NCBI GenBank assembly: GCA_023150875.1
Contig: JAKLKC010000021.1
Location: forward strand, 36,760 to 100,759
Source: Myxococcota bacterium
Lineage (GTDB): Bacteria > Myxococcota_A > UBA796 > UBA9615 > JAKLKC01
DNA length: 64,000 bases
Reading direction: 5' to 3'
Positions within the stretch are counted from its first letter, which is position 1. Every line of letters begins with the position of its first letter. The position numbers and the translations under genes are program-made. Under the pieces are notes generated by a model, which was given only the letters and a program-made list of their open reading frames with translations, had not been told where the DNA came from and searched no databases. Shown piece by piece: positions 1 through 8,473 of this stretch.

Positions 1-588
1 ATCACCGAGGGGATCCCGGTCCTGGACATGGTCCGGGCGAAGCGGGCCATGGAAGGTCGGCGTACTCGGCTGGTGGGCCCCAACTGCCCCGGCGTGATCA
101 CCCCCGGGGAGTGCAAGATCGGCATCATGCCGGGGCACATCCACAAGCCAGGGCGGGTCGGCGTACTGTCCCGATCGGGGACCCTGACCTACGAGGCGGT
201 GGGCCAGCTCACCGAGCTGGGCATCGGCCAGTCCTCCTGCGTGGGGATCGGGGGCGATCCCGTCAACGGGACGAACTTCATCGACGTGCTGTCCCTCTTC
301 AAGGACGACCCCGACACCGACGGCGTGGTGATGATCGGCGAGATCGGGGGCGGCGCCGAGGAGGATGCCTGCGCCTGGATGCGGGAGTCGGGTTTCACCA
401 AGCCCGTGGTCGGCTTCATCGCCGGCATCACCGCTCCCCCGGGAAAGCGCATGGGTCACGCCGGCGCCATCGTACAGGGTGGCAAGGGCACCGCTTCCGA
501 CAAGATCGCCGCGATGGAGGCCGCCGGAGTGCACGTGGTCCGGTCCCCCGCCGACATCGGTCGCCGCATGAAGGAGGCCCTGGGCTGA
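1..588 (+). CDS. sucD: Succinyl-CoA synthetase (ADP-forming) subunit alpha, 3' part
   Basis: C-terminal 195 residues of the alpha subunit; the reading frame is open from base 1, so the gene starts before the window. The enzyme interconverts succinyl-CoA and succinate with substrate-level phosphorylation in the TCA cycle. Visible are the GPNCPGVI stretch, the SRSGTLTYE segment, and the GHAGAIV motif, whose His (codon 457-459) is the phosphorylated catalytic residue of the family. The C-terminus has the usual family length. sucC would be expected just upstream, outside the window. ndk follows 58 bases downstream on the same strand. Confidence 0.95.
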   Translation: MTEGIPVLDMVRAKRAMEGRRTRLVGPNCPGVITPGECKIGIMPGHIHKPGRVGVLSRSGTLTYEAVGQLTELGIGQSSCVGIGGDPVNGTNFIDVLSLFKDDPDTDGVVMIGEIGGGAEEDACAWMRESGFTKPVVGFIAGITAPPGKRMGHAGAIVQGGKGTASDKIAAMEAAGVHVVRSPADIGRRMKEALG

Positions 589-646
589 TCCGCCCCGGGC
601 CCTCTGTCTCCTCTCCCTCCCTCCATTCGACTCCAGGAGCCCGTCC

Positions 647-1069
647 ATGATCCTCCCCGAGCTGACCCTCTCCCTCATCAAGCCCGACGCGGTCCAGAAG
701 GGCGTCGCCGGCCAGATCATCGGCCGTTTCGAGTCCGAGGGCCTGCGGGTGGTCGCCTGCAAGAAGCTGTGGCTGACGACGGCCCAGGCCCGGGCGTTCT
801 ACGCGGTGCACGCCCAGCGCCCCTTCTACGAGGGCCTGGTGGCGTTCATGACCGAGGGGCCGATCTACGCGCTGATCCTGGAGGGCGAGGGCGCGGTCCT
901 GCGGAACCGCGAGATCATGGGAGCCACCGATCCGGCCAAGGCAGCCCCGGGCACGCTGCGCGCCCTCTTCGGCGACGGCATCGAGCGGAACGCGGTGCAC
1001 GGGTCCGACTCCCCGGAGAACGCGCGGATCGAGACCGATTTCTTCTTCAGCCAGCTCGAGCGCTTCTGA
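647..1069 (+). CDS. ndk: Nucleoside diphosphate kinase
   Basis: 140 residues, the normal length of bacterial Ndk, which transfers the gamma phosphate from ATP to NDPs through a phosphohistidine. The N-terminus contains the conserved [10 protein letters not shown] strand. The catalytic His118 lies in NAVHGSDS (codon 998-1000), followed by the conserved SPENA segment. The ATG at 647 gives the standard N-terminus. It follows sucD on the same strand, a common pairing, and converges on the HU gene across a strong hairpin. Confidence 0.96.
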   Translation: MILPELTLSLIKPDAVQKGVAGQIIGRFESEGLRVVACKKLWLTTAQARAFYAVHAQRPFYEGLVAFMTEGPIYALILEGEGAVLRNREIMGATDPAKAAPGTLRALFGDGIERNAVHGSDSPENARIETDFFFSQLERF

Positions 1070-1188
1070 GGCCCGCCGTCCCCGCCGCTCTGACCCCCGG
1101 TCCCAGGTCCGGCCGCGGACCTCAGCGGACGACCGGCGGCGGATGACTGGCCACCCCCTGAGCCATCCAGCACCCGACCCGAAACGAC

Positions 1189-1222
1189 GACGGGCCCTCC
1201 TCCGCGTGGAGAAGGGCCCGTC
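1189..1222. terminator. Hairpin between convergent ndk and HU genes
   Basis: A perfect 10-bp stem (1189-1198 with 1213-1222) is extended inward by 4 bp (1200-1203 with 1208-1211) after one mismatch. Read on the minus strand it is followed by a short T-containing tail, so it most likely ends HU transcription and may also block read-through from ndk. Confidence 0.7.
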
Positions 1223-1278
1223 CGGGTCGAGCGCATCGTCCCCGGCGCCCGCTGGGGGGCGCTCGGGTCCGTCACGGT

Positions 1279-1560
1279 TCAGCTCGCGGAACCCACGGCC
1301 TCGTCGAGGCTCTTGCTGGCCTTGAACCGGGGCGTGGCCTTGGCGGGGATGGTGATCTGCTGGCCGGTGCGGGGATTGCGACCCACCCGGCTCTCACGCC
1401 GGGAGACGGAGAACGTCCCGAACCCGACGATGGTCACCTTGTCGCCGCCCTTGAGGGCGGAGGTCACCACCTCGGTGAACGCTCCCAGCGCGCGATCGAC
1501 CTCCGCGCGGGTGAGGGAGGTGCTCTCGGCGATGGCGGCGATCAGCTCGGCTTTGGTCAT
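1279..1560 (-). CDS. hup: HU family DNA-binding protein
   Basis: 93 residues, the typical HU/IHF length. This small basic dimer bends DNA and compacts the nucleoid. The N-terminal helices (MTKAELIAAIAEST...) precede the beta-arm region with the family signature GFGTFSVSRRESRVGRNPRTG and the C-terminal AKATPRFKASKSL. It lies opposite ndk and shares the terminator hairpin with it. The start follows a GAAGGGA ribosome site. The leader is long, about 145 bases from the predicted promoter at 1716-1744. Confidence 0.95.
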   Translation of the reverse strand: MTKAELIAAIAESTSLTRAEVDRALGAFTEVVTSALKGGDKVTIVGFGTFSVSRRESRVGRNPRTGQQITIPAKATPRFKASKSLDEAVGSAS

Positions 1561-1715
1561 CTGTGGATTTCCCTTCAGAGAGAGGAGGAGAAGGTCGGCC
1601 CGCCGCGGCCGCGAGAGGAATCGCAGGCAGCACCCGTTGACGGATTCGCTGGCCGGGGTTCACCCCGCCAGGACCGACGATCACCAGATCCCCGAGCCCA
1701 GGCGACGAGAAGCAT

Positions 1716-1744
1716 GTGGTACAGCCTCCCCGGAGGCATGTCAA
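1716..1744 (-). promoter_or_regulatory. Predicted sigma70 promoter of HU gene
   Basis: On the minus strand a perfect TTGACA (1739-1744) is followed after 17 bp by TACCAC (1716-1721). It lies about 155 bases upstream of the HU start codon with no other gene between. The -10 box is weak, but the exact -35 box and ideal spacing support it. Confidence 0.6.
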
Positions 1745-1812
1745 GGCCCGCCGCCGCTCCACGCCGCCGCCCCCCCCGACCGGCCCACTCAAAAAAAGCC
1801 CCATCCCCCCTC

Positions 1813-1841
1813 TTGCACCCCGCCCTCTCCGTCGCTATAAC
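1813..1841 (+). promoter_or_regulatory. Predicted sigma70 promoter of tRNA-Val
   Basis: TTGCAC (1813-1818), a 17-bp spacer and TATAAC (1836-1841) lie immediately upstream of the tRNA. Transcription would start about 12 bases before the mature 5' end. Confidence 0.7.
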
Positions 1842-1859
1842 TCCGCCGCGCTTGCGCAC

Positions 1860-1934
1860 GGGCGATTAACTCAGCGGGAGAGTGCCACCTTCACACGGTG
1901 GAAGTCGCAGGTTCGAATCCTGCATCGCCCACCA
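1860..1934 (+). tRNA. tRNA-Val (anticodon CAC)
   Basis: A complete cloverleaf. The acceptor stem is 1860-1866 paired with 1924-1930, the discriminator base is A1931, and CCA (1932-1934) is encoded. The D-loop has AACTCAGCGGGAGAG, the anticodon stem CCACC/GGTGG encloses the loop TTCACAC (anticodon CAC, reading GUG), and the T-arm contains GGTTCGAATCC. It stands alone with its own promoter and terminator. Confidence 0.97.
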
Positions 1935-1949
1935 CCCGTTCCCTCGAAG

Positions 1950-1970
1950 GCCCGCCGACCGGCGGGCTTT
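1950..1970 (+). terminator. Intrinsic terminator after tRNA-Val
   Basis: A 7-bp GC stem (1950-1956 with 1961-1967), a 4-base loop and a following TTT tract sit 16 bases after the tRNA 3' end. Confidence 0.75.
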
Positions 1971-2051
1971 CTGCGTTCTGGGACTCAGCGGCCACCCGGA
2001 GCGTACGGGCACCCATCCTGGGGGGGCGCCGGGTGCTGCCCGGAGTGCAGA

Positions 2052-2345
2052 TCAGAAGAGGGCGTCGACGTCGCGGTACCCGCTCAAGACCCGCAATACC
2101 TACACGGCATCCGACTCGACCCGATAGAAGATCACATGGCGCCCCACAGGGAAGGAGCGGACCCCGACGGCCAGTTCGTCCCGGCCGCGGCCCATCCCGG
2201 GTGTGCGGCCGAGCGCAAGGGCGGCATCTCGCAACTTGCCCACGAACCGATCCGCCGCCTCGGCGTCGTCGTCTGCGATCCAGGTCCAGATGTCCACGAG
2301 ATCGGACCGAGCCGCCCGGGTGAAGACGACGAGCAACGGCGTCAT
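2052..2345 (-). pseudogene. parE: ParE/RelE-superfamily toxin interrupted by an amber codon
   Basis: The frame starts at ATG 2345 and reads 81 residues typical of ParE (N-terminal FTRAARSDLVDIW, then GRHVIFYRVE) to a TAG at 2100-2102. Without that codon the same frame continues for 15 more residues, beginning VLRVLSGYRD, to a TGA at 2052-2054. That restores the usual ParE C-terminus and a normal length of 97 residues. The stop falls where homologues usually have Glu (GAG to TAG, one base change). ParE toxins poison DNA gyrase; the lost tail contributes to the beta sheet in this fold, so the toxin may be inactive. The start overlaps the parD stop by ATGA. Confidence 0.8.
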
Positions 2346-2617
2346 CGCCCCGAGCGGCGGGCGAGTCCCTCGCGACCTTCCTTCAACACGCCGTCGAAGA
2401 AGGCATCCGTTCCCGCTTCGACGCGCCCCGTGTCGGCGTCCGCGATGCCTTCGTGGACGAGTCGCTTCAGCTCGTCGCGCCGAGCCTGCCGCAGTTCCTC
2501 GTGCTCGCGAAGCAGGCGGAGCGCCTCGCGGACGACCTCGCTGGCAGAAGTGTAGAGGCCCGACCGGACCCGCTCCTGGACCCAGCGGCCGAGTTCGGGC
2601 GTAAGGGACACGTTCAT
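2342..2617 (-). CDS. parD: ParD/CC2985-family antitoxin
   Basis: 91 residues from ATG 2617 (MNVSLTPELGRWV...). An upstream in-frame ATG at 2644 would add nine residues unlike the family. The N-terminus is the ribbon-helix-helix DNA-binding half (SLTPELGRWVQERVRSGLYTS followed by SEVVREALRLL); the acidic C-terminal half would wrap the toxin. It overlaps parE by 4 bases, the usual antitoxin-first order. It probably autoregulates through the repeat just upstream (2630-2645). The antitoxin is intact although the toxin is not. Confidence 0.88.
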   Translation of the reverse strand: MNVSLTPELGRWVQERVRSGLYTSASEVVREALRLLREHEELRQARRDELKRLVHEGIADADTGRVEAGTDAFFDGVLKEGREGLARRSGR

Positions 2618-2629
2618 GAGCACCCCGAT

Positions 2630-2645
2630 GTCAAACCAAGTCAAA
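2630..2645. promoter_or_regulatory. Candidate ParD operator (direct repeats)
   Basis: GTCAAA occurs at 2630-2635 and again at 2640-2645, exactly 10 bp apart and therefore on the same DNA face, 13 bases upstream of the parD start. Ribbon-helix-helix antitoxins commonly bind such repeats; binding here is inferred. Confidence 0.4.
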
Positions 2646-2712
2646 GTTTGGCACTCGGGCCACTGGGCGGCAAGAGCAAGTCGACGATGCCTGCTTCACT
2701 CTCTGCGCAGAT

Positions 2713-3288
2713 TCGATCGGGGACCGGACGGCGCCCGAGGCGGCGGTCGAGGTCATCGAGGCCCTTGACGACACGCCCGCCGACCTGGACGACGACCTCC
2801 CGGGCGTGGAGCCCGACGAGCGCGCCGGTGACCTGACCCCCGAAGCGTGTCCCTCGGCCGCGTGCCGGTGGGTCCGGGAGACCGCGGCGAACAGCACCGT
2901 TGGCGAGCGGTCCCGCCTCTTCCGAGCGCGGGTGTTCGCCCCCTTGCTCCTGGGGCCGGTGGGCCGCCGGGCCTCTTCCTCCGGCCTCGCCGTCGACGTC
3001 CACCCCCTCGCCCCGCCCGACGGCGAGGGAATGTCCCTCCCCCTGGGCCACCTCGGTGAGCTGGGGTACCGGAACTTCCGGGACACCCTAGTCATCTCGG
3101 TCCCCCTCCCCATGGCGGGCTGGGCGGCGCGGCAGTTCGGGGACGCCGTCGTGGGCGGCCCGGCGCGCCGGAAGGCCGCCTCGGGAGGCGCCGCGGAGGC
3201 CGACCTCTGGCTCCGGCTGCGGCCGGGGGCGCGGAAGTCCCTCCCCCTCGGCACCCTCGGCGAGTTGGGCGTCGAGGCGGCAGAGTAG
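2713..3288 (+). other. Open stretch with no recognisable start, probably gene remnant
   Basis: One forward frame stays open to a TAG at 3286-3288 but has no convincing start or ribosome site. I recognise no family. It contains two copies of a short peptide pattern (SLPLGHLGELG and SLPLGTLGELG). It directly precedes a clearly broken amidase gene, so it may be debris of the same element. It could equally be chance openness at this G+C content. Confidence 0.25.
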
Positions 3289-3291
3289 CCG

Positions 3292-3877
3292 ATGCCCCTC
3301 GCCGTCCTCGACATCCAGCAGCGGGGCAAGCCCGGGCCGTGGGCAGACCGGGGCGCCGTCGCCTTCGGGGTGGAGTAGGTCGACCTCACCCATCGGCCCG
3401 TCCTCGCCGCCGATCGCGAGATGCGGAAGCTCGGTTGGGAGGCGGGCGTGGTCTCCGACGGCCACTACGCCGACCGCAGGGCCCGCGCCGTCGCCCAAGG
3501 GTCCTCGTCTACGTCGCCTGCCACGTCGACGGGGGCGGCGGGAACGGGGCACCGTCTTCTTCGACGCCCGGAGCGCCCGGGGCCCGAGGCTGGCCTAGGC
3601 CGTCGCCGACGCGCTGCGGAACGTCGTCCCCTGGCCGGTGCTCCCCCGCCCCACGGTCGCTGGAGACTGCGCCTTCAACACCATCTCGGGTGTCCGCGCC
3701 GTCGCCCTCTGATACGAGCCGGGCTTCGTCGACTGCCCGAACGAGCACCACCGCCGGCTCCTGGTGAACCAGGCCGAGGCCCTCGGCGTCGCCCTCGTCC
3801 GGGGCATCGCGTCCTGGGGGAAGGCGCCCGGCCCCTCGCCCCGGCCCGCCACCCAACACGACTCCGTCACCCGATGA
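3292..3877 (+). pseudogene. N-acetylmuramoyl-L-alanine amidase, degraded
   Basis: Three frames joined together read as an amidase of the Amidase_3/phage-lysin type. It begins MPLAVLDIQQRGKPG, continues with a central YVACHVDGG and later a GFVDCPNEH segment, and ends at TGA 3875-3877. The frame is broken by TAG at 3376-3378, a shift near 3500, another near 3547, TAG at 3596-3598 and TGA at 3710-3712. With three nonsense codons and two shifts it cannot make a full protein. The intact enzyme would cleave the peptide-glycan bond of murein. A broken lipoprotein gene follows 14 bases later, suggesting an old phage lysis module. Confidence 0.75.
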
Positions 3878-3891
3878 GGAGGACCGTCCCC

Positions 3892-4312
3892 ATGATCCGC
3901 TCCCTGATCCCGCGCGCCCTCACCCTCGCCGCGCTCGTCCTCTCCGGCTGTGCCACCCTCGGCAAGTCGACGACCGCCCAGGCGGTGGTCGCCGCCGCGG
4001 GCTCGCCCGCCGAGGACCTCACCGCCGCCGCCCTGGATGCGGGCACTCCCCGCCGACCCCGTCGGCCTCCACGCCTGGTGCCTGTCCGCCGGCATGGCGG
4101 AGGACGAGGCCGACCGGGTCGTCGTCGAGGCGGGCGGGGAACTCGCCGCCGCGCTCGGCTCCCTCTCGCGAAACATCGACGGCGGGACACTCGGCCGTCT
4201 CGCCCCGTCGGCGCTCGCCGGAGAGCGTCCTGATGTGGTCGGCCCGCGCGAGGCGGCGCGGTTCCTGCCGGCCTGGGCCGAGCAGCAGGCCGCTGTCGCG
4301 GGGGGCGAGTAG
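3892..4312 (+). pseudogene. Small lipoprotein gene with frameshift, phage-lysis context
   Basis: ATG 3892 follows a GAGGA ribosome site and encodes a clear lipoprotein signal (hydrophobic ALTLAALVLSGC, lipobox Cys). After about 50 residues the coherent frame changes near 4040, resuming as LPADPVGLHAW and continuing AEDEADRVVVEAGGELAAAL to the stop at 4310-4312. One indel therefore separates the two halves. The family is unknown; the position after an amidase recalls phage spanin or lysis lipoproteins, which is inference only. Confidence 0.6.
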
Positions 4313-4812
4313 GGGAGGACTTCGCGTCCAGTCACACGCAGAGCCCCTGCAACGCCTCCGCCCGTCACTCCGGGTATCCCTCCTGCCGCCATCTCCCGGT
4401 CTTGTCGGCGAGGTCCCGTGCGATGTTGGGCGCACGGGCGACGTCGCCGAGCACTACCCGGTCGGTCTCACCTGCTGCTCGGACACTACCTACTGCTGCG
4501 ACGCCGCCATCGACAGGATCGCCGAACGGTCCTCCTGGGACAGCTTGTTCCAGGTGCCGATAACGTCACCGGCGACCTTGAGAGCATGAGCGAGGGGGTT
4601 CTGAACTTCACTCGTCACGAATCCGGGTATGATCTCACGTCAGGGATCTCCTTCCTTCGGCGGGGCACTCCAGATCATCTGTCGTGACGGACCCTAGTAC
4701 GGACAGGATCTACCACCGGGGCGCATCGTCCACAAGACGGGCGATCCACGCCTGTGAGCTATGGCGAAGGGGCCACGTCAAGGCAGGCCCTCCCGAGATC
4801 GAGTGACCCGGG
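4313..4812. other. Intergenic region, no supported gene
   Basis: About 500 bases between the decayed block and the stop of the minus-strand VWA gene. Short open frames here have no ribosome site or recognisable content. A TATGAT hexamer at 4628-4633 lacks a convincing -35 partner. It is slightly less GC-rich than its surroundings, as expected for decayed or foreign DNA. Confidence 0.4.
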
Positions 4813-6348
4813 TCAGAACCGCGAGACGAAGATTGCGAGGACGTCCGCCGCCTCCCTCAGGTCCCGGTCCAGGGGGAGGACCAGGAGCGCCTCCTCGACC
4901 TCGGCGAGCACTCCCTCGAGGTACGCAACCCGCTCGGACGCGTCGACGTCCCACACGCTGGTGAGGGACTGGGCGTAGGCGACGATGGCGTCCGCCTTCA
5001 CGAGCTGCTCGGTGGCGGCGGCGGTCAGCTCGTCCAGGGAGGTCTCCAGGGTCTCGGTGTGGGCCTCGCGGGTCACGGGATCCTCCCACTCCACGACGAA
5101 CGAGAAGGCGTCCCCGCCGTCCCGCGCCCCGGCCGCACAGTCGCGCACCACCTGGTGGTAGAGCATGGCGTCGTTGGGAGCGAGGTGCTGGGGCCTGACC
5201 TCGGCGGGGTCCTTGCTCAGCTCCTCGCCGTGGAACTCCTCGATGAGGAAGCCCGCGGGCAGGGTCATGGACAGCCGGACGTCGCGGGCCGCGACCTCCA
5301 CGTTGGCCACAAAGCGCTCCCCCGACAGGACCCGCTCCGCCTCGGCGGCGGAGTCGACGTAGAGGTAGGCGCCCTTGCCCAGGTCCGTCACCGTGTCCAT
5401 CAGGCCTTCCTGGTACGAGCTGGGGCTCGACGCCGCGCCGATCCCCATCAGGTAGATCCCGTCCTGCTCCACGTCCTCGGCGGCCTTGCCGATGAGGTCG
5501 GCGTCGGTGATCCCGACGTTGGCCCCTCCGTCGCTCACAAGGACGACCCGGTTGATCCGACCCGGCGAGTCGTTGCCCATGGCGATCTCGTAGGCTCGGA
5601 CGAGGCCGCCGTGCAGGTCGGTCGAGCCTCCGGAAGACAGGGAGTCGACGGCGTCCAGGAGGACGGGATCGTTGGGACCGCCGACGGAGTGCGAGTCCAG
5701 CAGCACCGTCGAGGTGGTGGCCCAGGTCAGCAGCGAGACGACGTCTCCTTCGAGCAGGCTGCCCGCCATCGCCCGGATCGCCTCCTGGCTCCGCTGGATG
5801 CCCTGGCCGCTCATGGAGCCCGAGCTGTCCACGGAGAAGGTGAGGCTGATGGGACGGCGCGCCTCGGGGTCGACGTGGGGCCCGACGACGGCGATCAGCA
5901 TCGAGTACGCGCCGGGGTCGTCGGGGACGGCGCGGAGCTGGGGGACGATCGCCACGCGGCCGTTCCCGGCGGGCTCGAAGTCGAACTCCGCGTAGTTCAG
6001 GAACTCGTAGGGGCGCGTCGTGCTGGAGACGGTCAGACCGGAGAAAATCGCCTCCCGGAACACCACCGGCTGTCCCTGGGAGTTCGAGTCGTCCGCGGAC
6101 ATGAACCAGGTCTCCGCCTCCGGGGGGGCGTCCTCGCAGGTCGGCTCGTCGGGGTCCTCGTCGAGGGGCGGCTCCCCTTCGTCCCAGTCGCCGATGGAGT
6201 CGTCCGCGGCATCGTCGTCCCCGAGCGCGGCGTCATCGTCCCCACCTTGCACTCCCGGCGCATCGTCGTCTCCGGCGGACTGACCGCATCCCTGCAGCGT
6301 CCACCCCAACGCGGGCACCAGGGCGAGTACCGTGATCGTCTCCCTCAT
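4813..6348 (-). CDS. VWA-domain lipoprotein with Asp-rich linker
   Basis: 511 residues from ATG 6348, chosen because a strong GGGAGGT site precedes it; a longer in-frame start at 6408 has none. Residues 1-20 form a lipoprotein signal (lipobox LQGC). Next comes an Asp/Gly-rich linker with three DDDA repeats, a beta-rich segment, and then a von Willebrand factor A domain. That domain carries the MIDAS motif DSSGSMS, the later TDLHGG threonine region and the VSDGGAN aspartate. The architecture matches secreted or outer-membrane VWA lipoproteins (YfbK-like) that bind a divalent metal and partner proteins. The ligand is unknown. It stands alone on this strand. Confidence 0.88.
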   Translation of the reverse strand: MRETITVLALVPALGWTLQGCGQSAGDDDAPGVQGGDDDAALGDDDAADDSIGDWDEGEPPLDEDPDEPTCEDAPPEAETWFMSADDSNSQGQPVVFREAIFSGLTVSSTTRPYEFLNYAEFDFEPAGNGRVAIVPQLRAVPDDPGAYSMLIAVVGPHVDPEARRPISLTFSVDSSGSMSGQGIQRSQEAIRAMAGSLLEGDVVSLLTWATTSTVLLDSHSVGGPNDPVLLDAVDSLSSGGSTDLHGGLVRAYEIAMGNDSPGRINRVVLVSDGGANVGITDADLIGKAAEDVEQDGIYLMGIGAASSPSSYQEGLMDTVTDLGKGAYLYVDSAAEAERVLSGERFVANVEVAARDVRLSMTLPAGFLIEEFHGEELSKDPAEVRPQHLAPNDAMLYHQVVRDCAAGARDGGDAFSFVVEWEDPVTREAHTETLETSLDELTAAATEQLVKADAIVAYAQSLTSVWDVDASERVAYLEGVLAEVEEALLVLPLDRDLREAADVLAIFVSRF

Positions 6349-6980
6349 CTGCACCTCCCACGCCCGTCGGAACGCGGGTGCTCCCCCGCCCGACGTTGCT
6401 GCCTCCAAGAACTACTCCAACGGTCCGCACCGTGCCCGGGCAAAGGGCGGCCCCTTGCGGGCAGGCCGGGGCCCGGGTACGGACTCGCCCGGGAGCGAGG
6501 GCACTTGGAGGGAGGTGCAGCAGAGGGGTTCCACACCGTCCCCCACGCCTCCACGGTCCCGCTCCCCCGGCGCCCGGTCGGTGGGTGCTCCCCCCGGGGG
6601 GGCCCCTCACGCCTCCGCGGCGCCGTCGCGCCGCTCGGCTCATCCCCCGGGGCGCGCACCGGGAGCCAGGTCCCTCCACGGGTGGGCGCCCGCCCTCATG
6701 CGGCTGGGGCCGGGCGCCCGGAGACCGTCCGTAGGTGTCACATTCGGGAGCCCATCCGCTCGAAAGTGCACGGAGAGGTGCTGCGGGGGGCAGGGGTCGC
6801 GACCGGCAGGTCGGCCGCCGTCGAGGCGCCGGCCAGCGCGGCGAGGTCGGTCGTGCGCTGCACGCCGCGACGACGGACGGTGGACGTAGACTGTCTCACC
6901 ACCCGTGGTTCCCGCCGCTTTCCAGGCGAACACGTTGTGGGCAAGCTCGATGGTGGGCTCCCCGGTGGACGGGAAGATCC
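6349..6980. other. Intergenic region, no supported gene
   Basis: About 630 bases between two minus-strand lipoprotein genes. Both strands have short open frames with Arg/Pro-rich, low-complexity translations typical of shadow frames, and none has a ribosome site. No promoter of convincing quality was found for the VWA gene. Confidence 0.35.
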
Positions 6981-7532
6981 TCACCCCCTCCACTTCTCCA
7001 CCACCACCCCGTCCTTCAGGCGCACGTATGCGATGATCGGCTTCGGGGTCGGCTCCTCGCCTCCTCCACCGAAGACCTGCACGAGGTCACCGGTGGATCG
7101 CAGCGGCTCGTAGGCCCACTTCCAGATCTCCGTGCCATCGTCCAGGGTGGCGCGCGCGGTGGGCTCGCCGATCACGGCACGCAGCCAGTCGGCGCGGGTC
7201 TTGCCTTCCTCGATGTGGCCCAGCAGGTCCTCGGAGACGTAGACGCCGCGCCAGGCGACGCTGGGGCCCTCCACCCTCAGGGTGGCCTCCACCCGCACCG
7301 GGATCTGGCCCGAGAATTCGACGGGTAGCTCCCCCGACAGGCGGACCGGGACCTCGGCGGAGACCTGCACCGGGATCCTGCCCTCCACCTGGAGGGGGCC
7401 CTCGGTCCTCAGCGCCACCGTGGGGTCGGGGCAGCCCGAGACCGCCGCCGCCAGGGCGGCGAGGGCAAGCGGCGTGGGGCGCGGGGTCCATGCGCGGGGA
7501 CGCGGGGTATCGGCAGGCATGGGACCTGTCAC
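6981..7532 (-). CDS. Lipoprotein with beta-repeat segment and BamE/SmpA-like C-terminus
   Basis: Up to 183 residues; the lipobox AAVSGC lies near residue 34, so the true start may be one of the internal ATGs. After the Cys the sequence repeats a short alternating pattern (VQVSAEVPVRLSGELPVEF...) about six times, suggesting an extended beta structure. The C-terminal 90 residues resemble the SmpA/BamE fold: YVSEDLLGHIEEGKTRADW, then GEPTARATLDDGTEIWKWAY. BamE is an accessory of the outer-membrane beta-barrel assembly machine; membership is inferred from pattern. It follows the FHA gene on the same strand. Confidence 0.7.
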   Translation of the reverse strand: MTGPMPADTPRPRAWTPRPTPLALAALAAAVSGCPDPTVALRTEGPLQVEGRIPVQVSAEVPVRLSGELPVEFSGQIPVRVEATLRVEGPSVAWRGVYVSEDLLGHIEEGKTRADWLRAVIGEPTARATLDDGTEIWKWAYEPLRSTGDLVQVFGGGGEEPTPKPIIAYVRLKDGVVVEKWRG

Positions 7533-7617
7533 AGTGCACGGCGCGCCCGGGCCCGTCGATCCCTACCATGTGCCGGGACCCGCGGTGGGGCGAGGGCGGC
7601 CGTCCTGGTGCACCGGC

Positions 7618-8298
7618 TCACACCCCTACCGTCGGGATGCCGATCCGCACCCGATCCCCCTTCATCTCGAGCGCCCCGCGGACCTCGAAGCGCTCCACGC
7701 TCGCCCTCGCGTCGTGCAGCAGCTTCCGGAAGCGGTCCGGACTCCAGTCCCGCGCTCCGTACAGCCGCCGCATCAGTCCTTCCCGCGTCATCCATCCGCG
7801 CGCGGCCTCCGGCAGGCCCACGCCCTGCTCGCGCGCCTGGGCGAGCACGTAGAAGACCGAGGCCCTGAGGCCCCGGACCTCACCCAGCACGTTATCGCCG
7901 ACCCGGACCTCCGCCCGGACATCGCCTCCGGGCAGCACCTCGGACGCGATGGTCGTGGGACCGGATGGGCGGGTCGTGGCACCGCCGGTTTCCAGGTCGA
8001 GGGTAAAGGCACCGGCGGTACCGAGGTCCACCGTCTGGCCGATCTGGACCGGGGTCCATGCCCCGCCGATGCGCCGCCCCTCGACGAAGGTTCCGTTGGC
8101 GGTCCCGAGGTCCCGCACCTCGATGCGATCCGGCCCCGCGCGCCGCCACTCCGCGTGGGTCCGGCTGACGAGCGGCGAGCGGACGACGACGTCGACGCAC
8201 GCGGGGTCCCGCCCCAGCACGCCGCCGTCGCCCTCCAGGGGGAGGGCCACCACGTCGCGGTGCAGGACCAGTGCGCGCCAGGCTCTGGGCCCGCTCAT
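7618..8298 (-). CDS. FHA-domain protein
   Basis: 226 residues from ATG 8298, preceded by AAGGAG. Residues 20-105 are a forkhead-associated domain, a phosphothreonine-binding module: GVLGRDPACVDVVV, SRTHAEWRR and LGTANGTFVEGRRI give the conserved Gly-Arg, Ser-x-x-His and Asn-Gly positions. The C-terminal 120 residues (WMTREGLMRRLYGARDWSPDRFRKLLHDARASV) look like a helical DNA-binding or winged-helix segment, similar to response-regulator effector domains. It may couple Ser/Thr kinase signals to transcription. It lies between exported-protein genes on the same strand. Confidence 0.85.
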   Translation of the reverse strand: MSGPRAWRALVLHRDVVALPLEGDGGVLGRDPACVDVVVRSPLVSRTHAEWRRAGPDRIEVRDLGTANGTFVEGRRIGGAWTPVQIGQTVDLGTAGAFTLDLETGGATTRPSGPTTIASEVLPGGDVRAEVRVGDNVLGEVRGLRASVFYVLAQAREQGVGLPEAARGWMTREGLMRRLYGARDWSPDRFRKLLHDARASVERFEVRGALEMKGDRVRIGIPTVGV

Positions 8299-8473
8299 CG
8301 TGGCGTCTCCTTCCCCGCCATCCGATCCCCCCGCCGCAGCCCCGGCGGAGCGCCCGGGAGCAACATTCTCGGCGCGGCTCTCGCCCCGCCGATGCCAGGA
8401 TATCAGCCGCACCTCGCCTTCGCTCGCCCCAGTCGCCCGCATTCCCACGGCCTCGTACGTGGGGCGCCTCCCG

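Noticed and set aside
4605..4633. Possible promoter (TATGAT at 4628-4633)
   Set aside because: Best -35 partner is poorly spaced (15 bp) and no forward gene follows.
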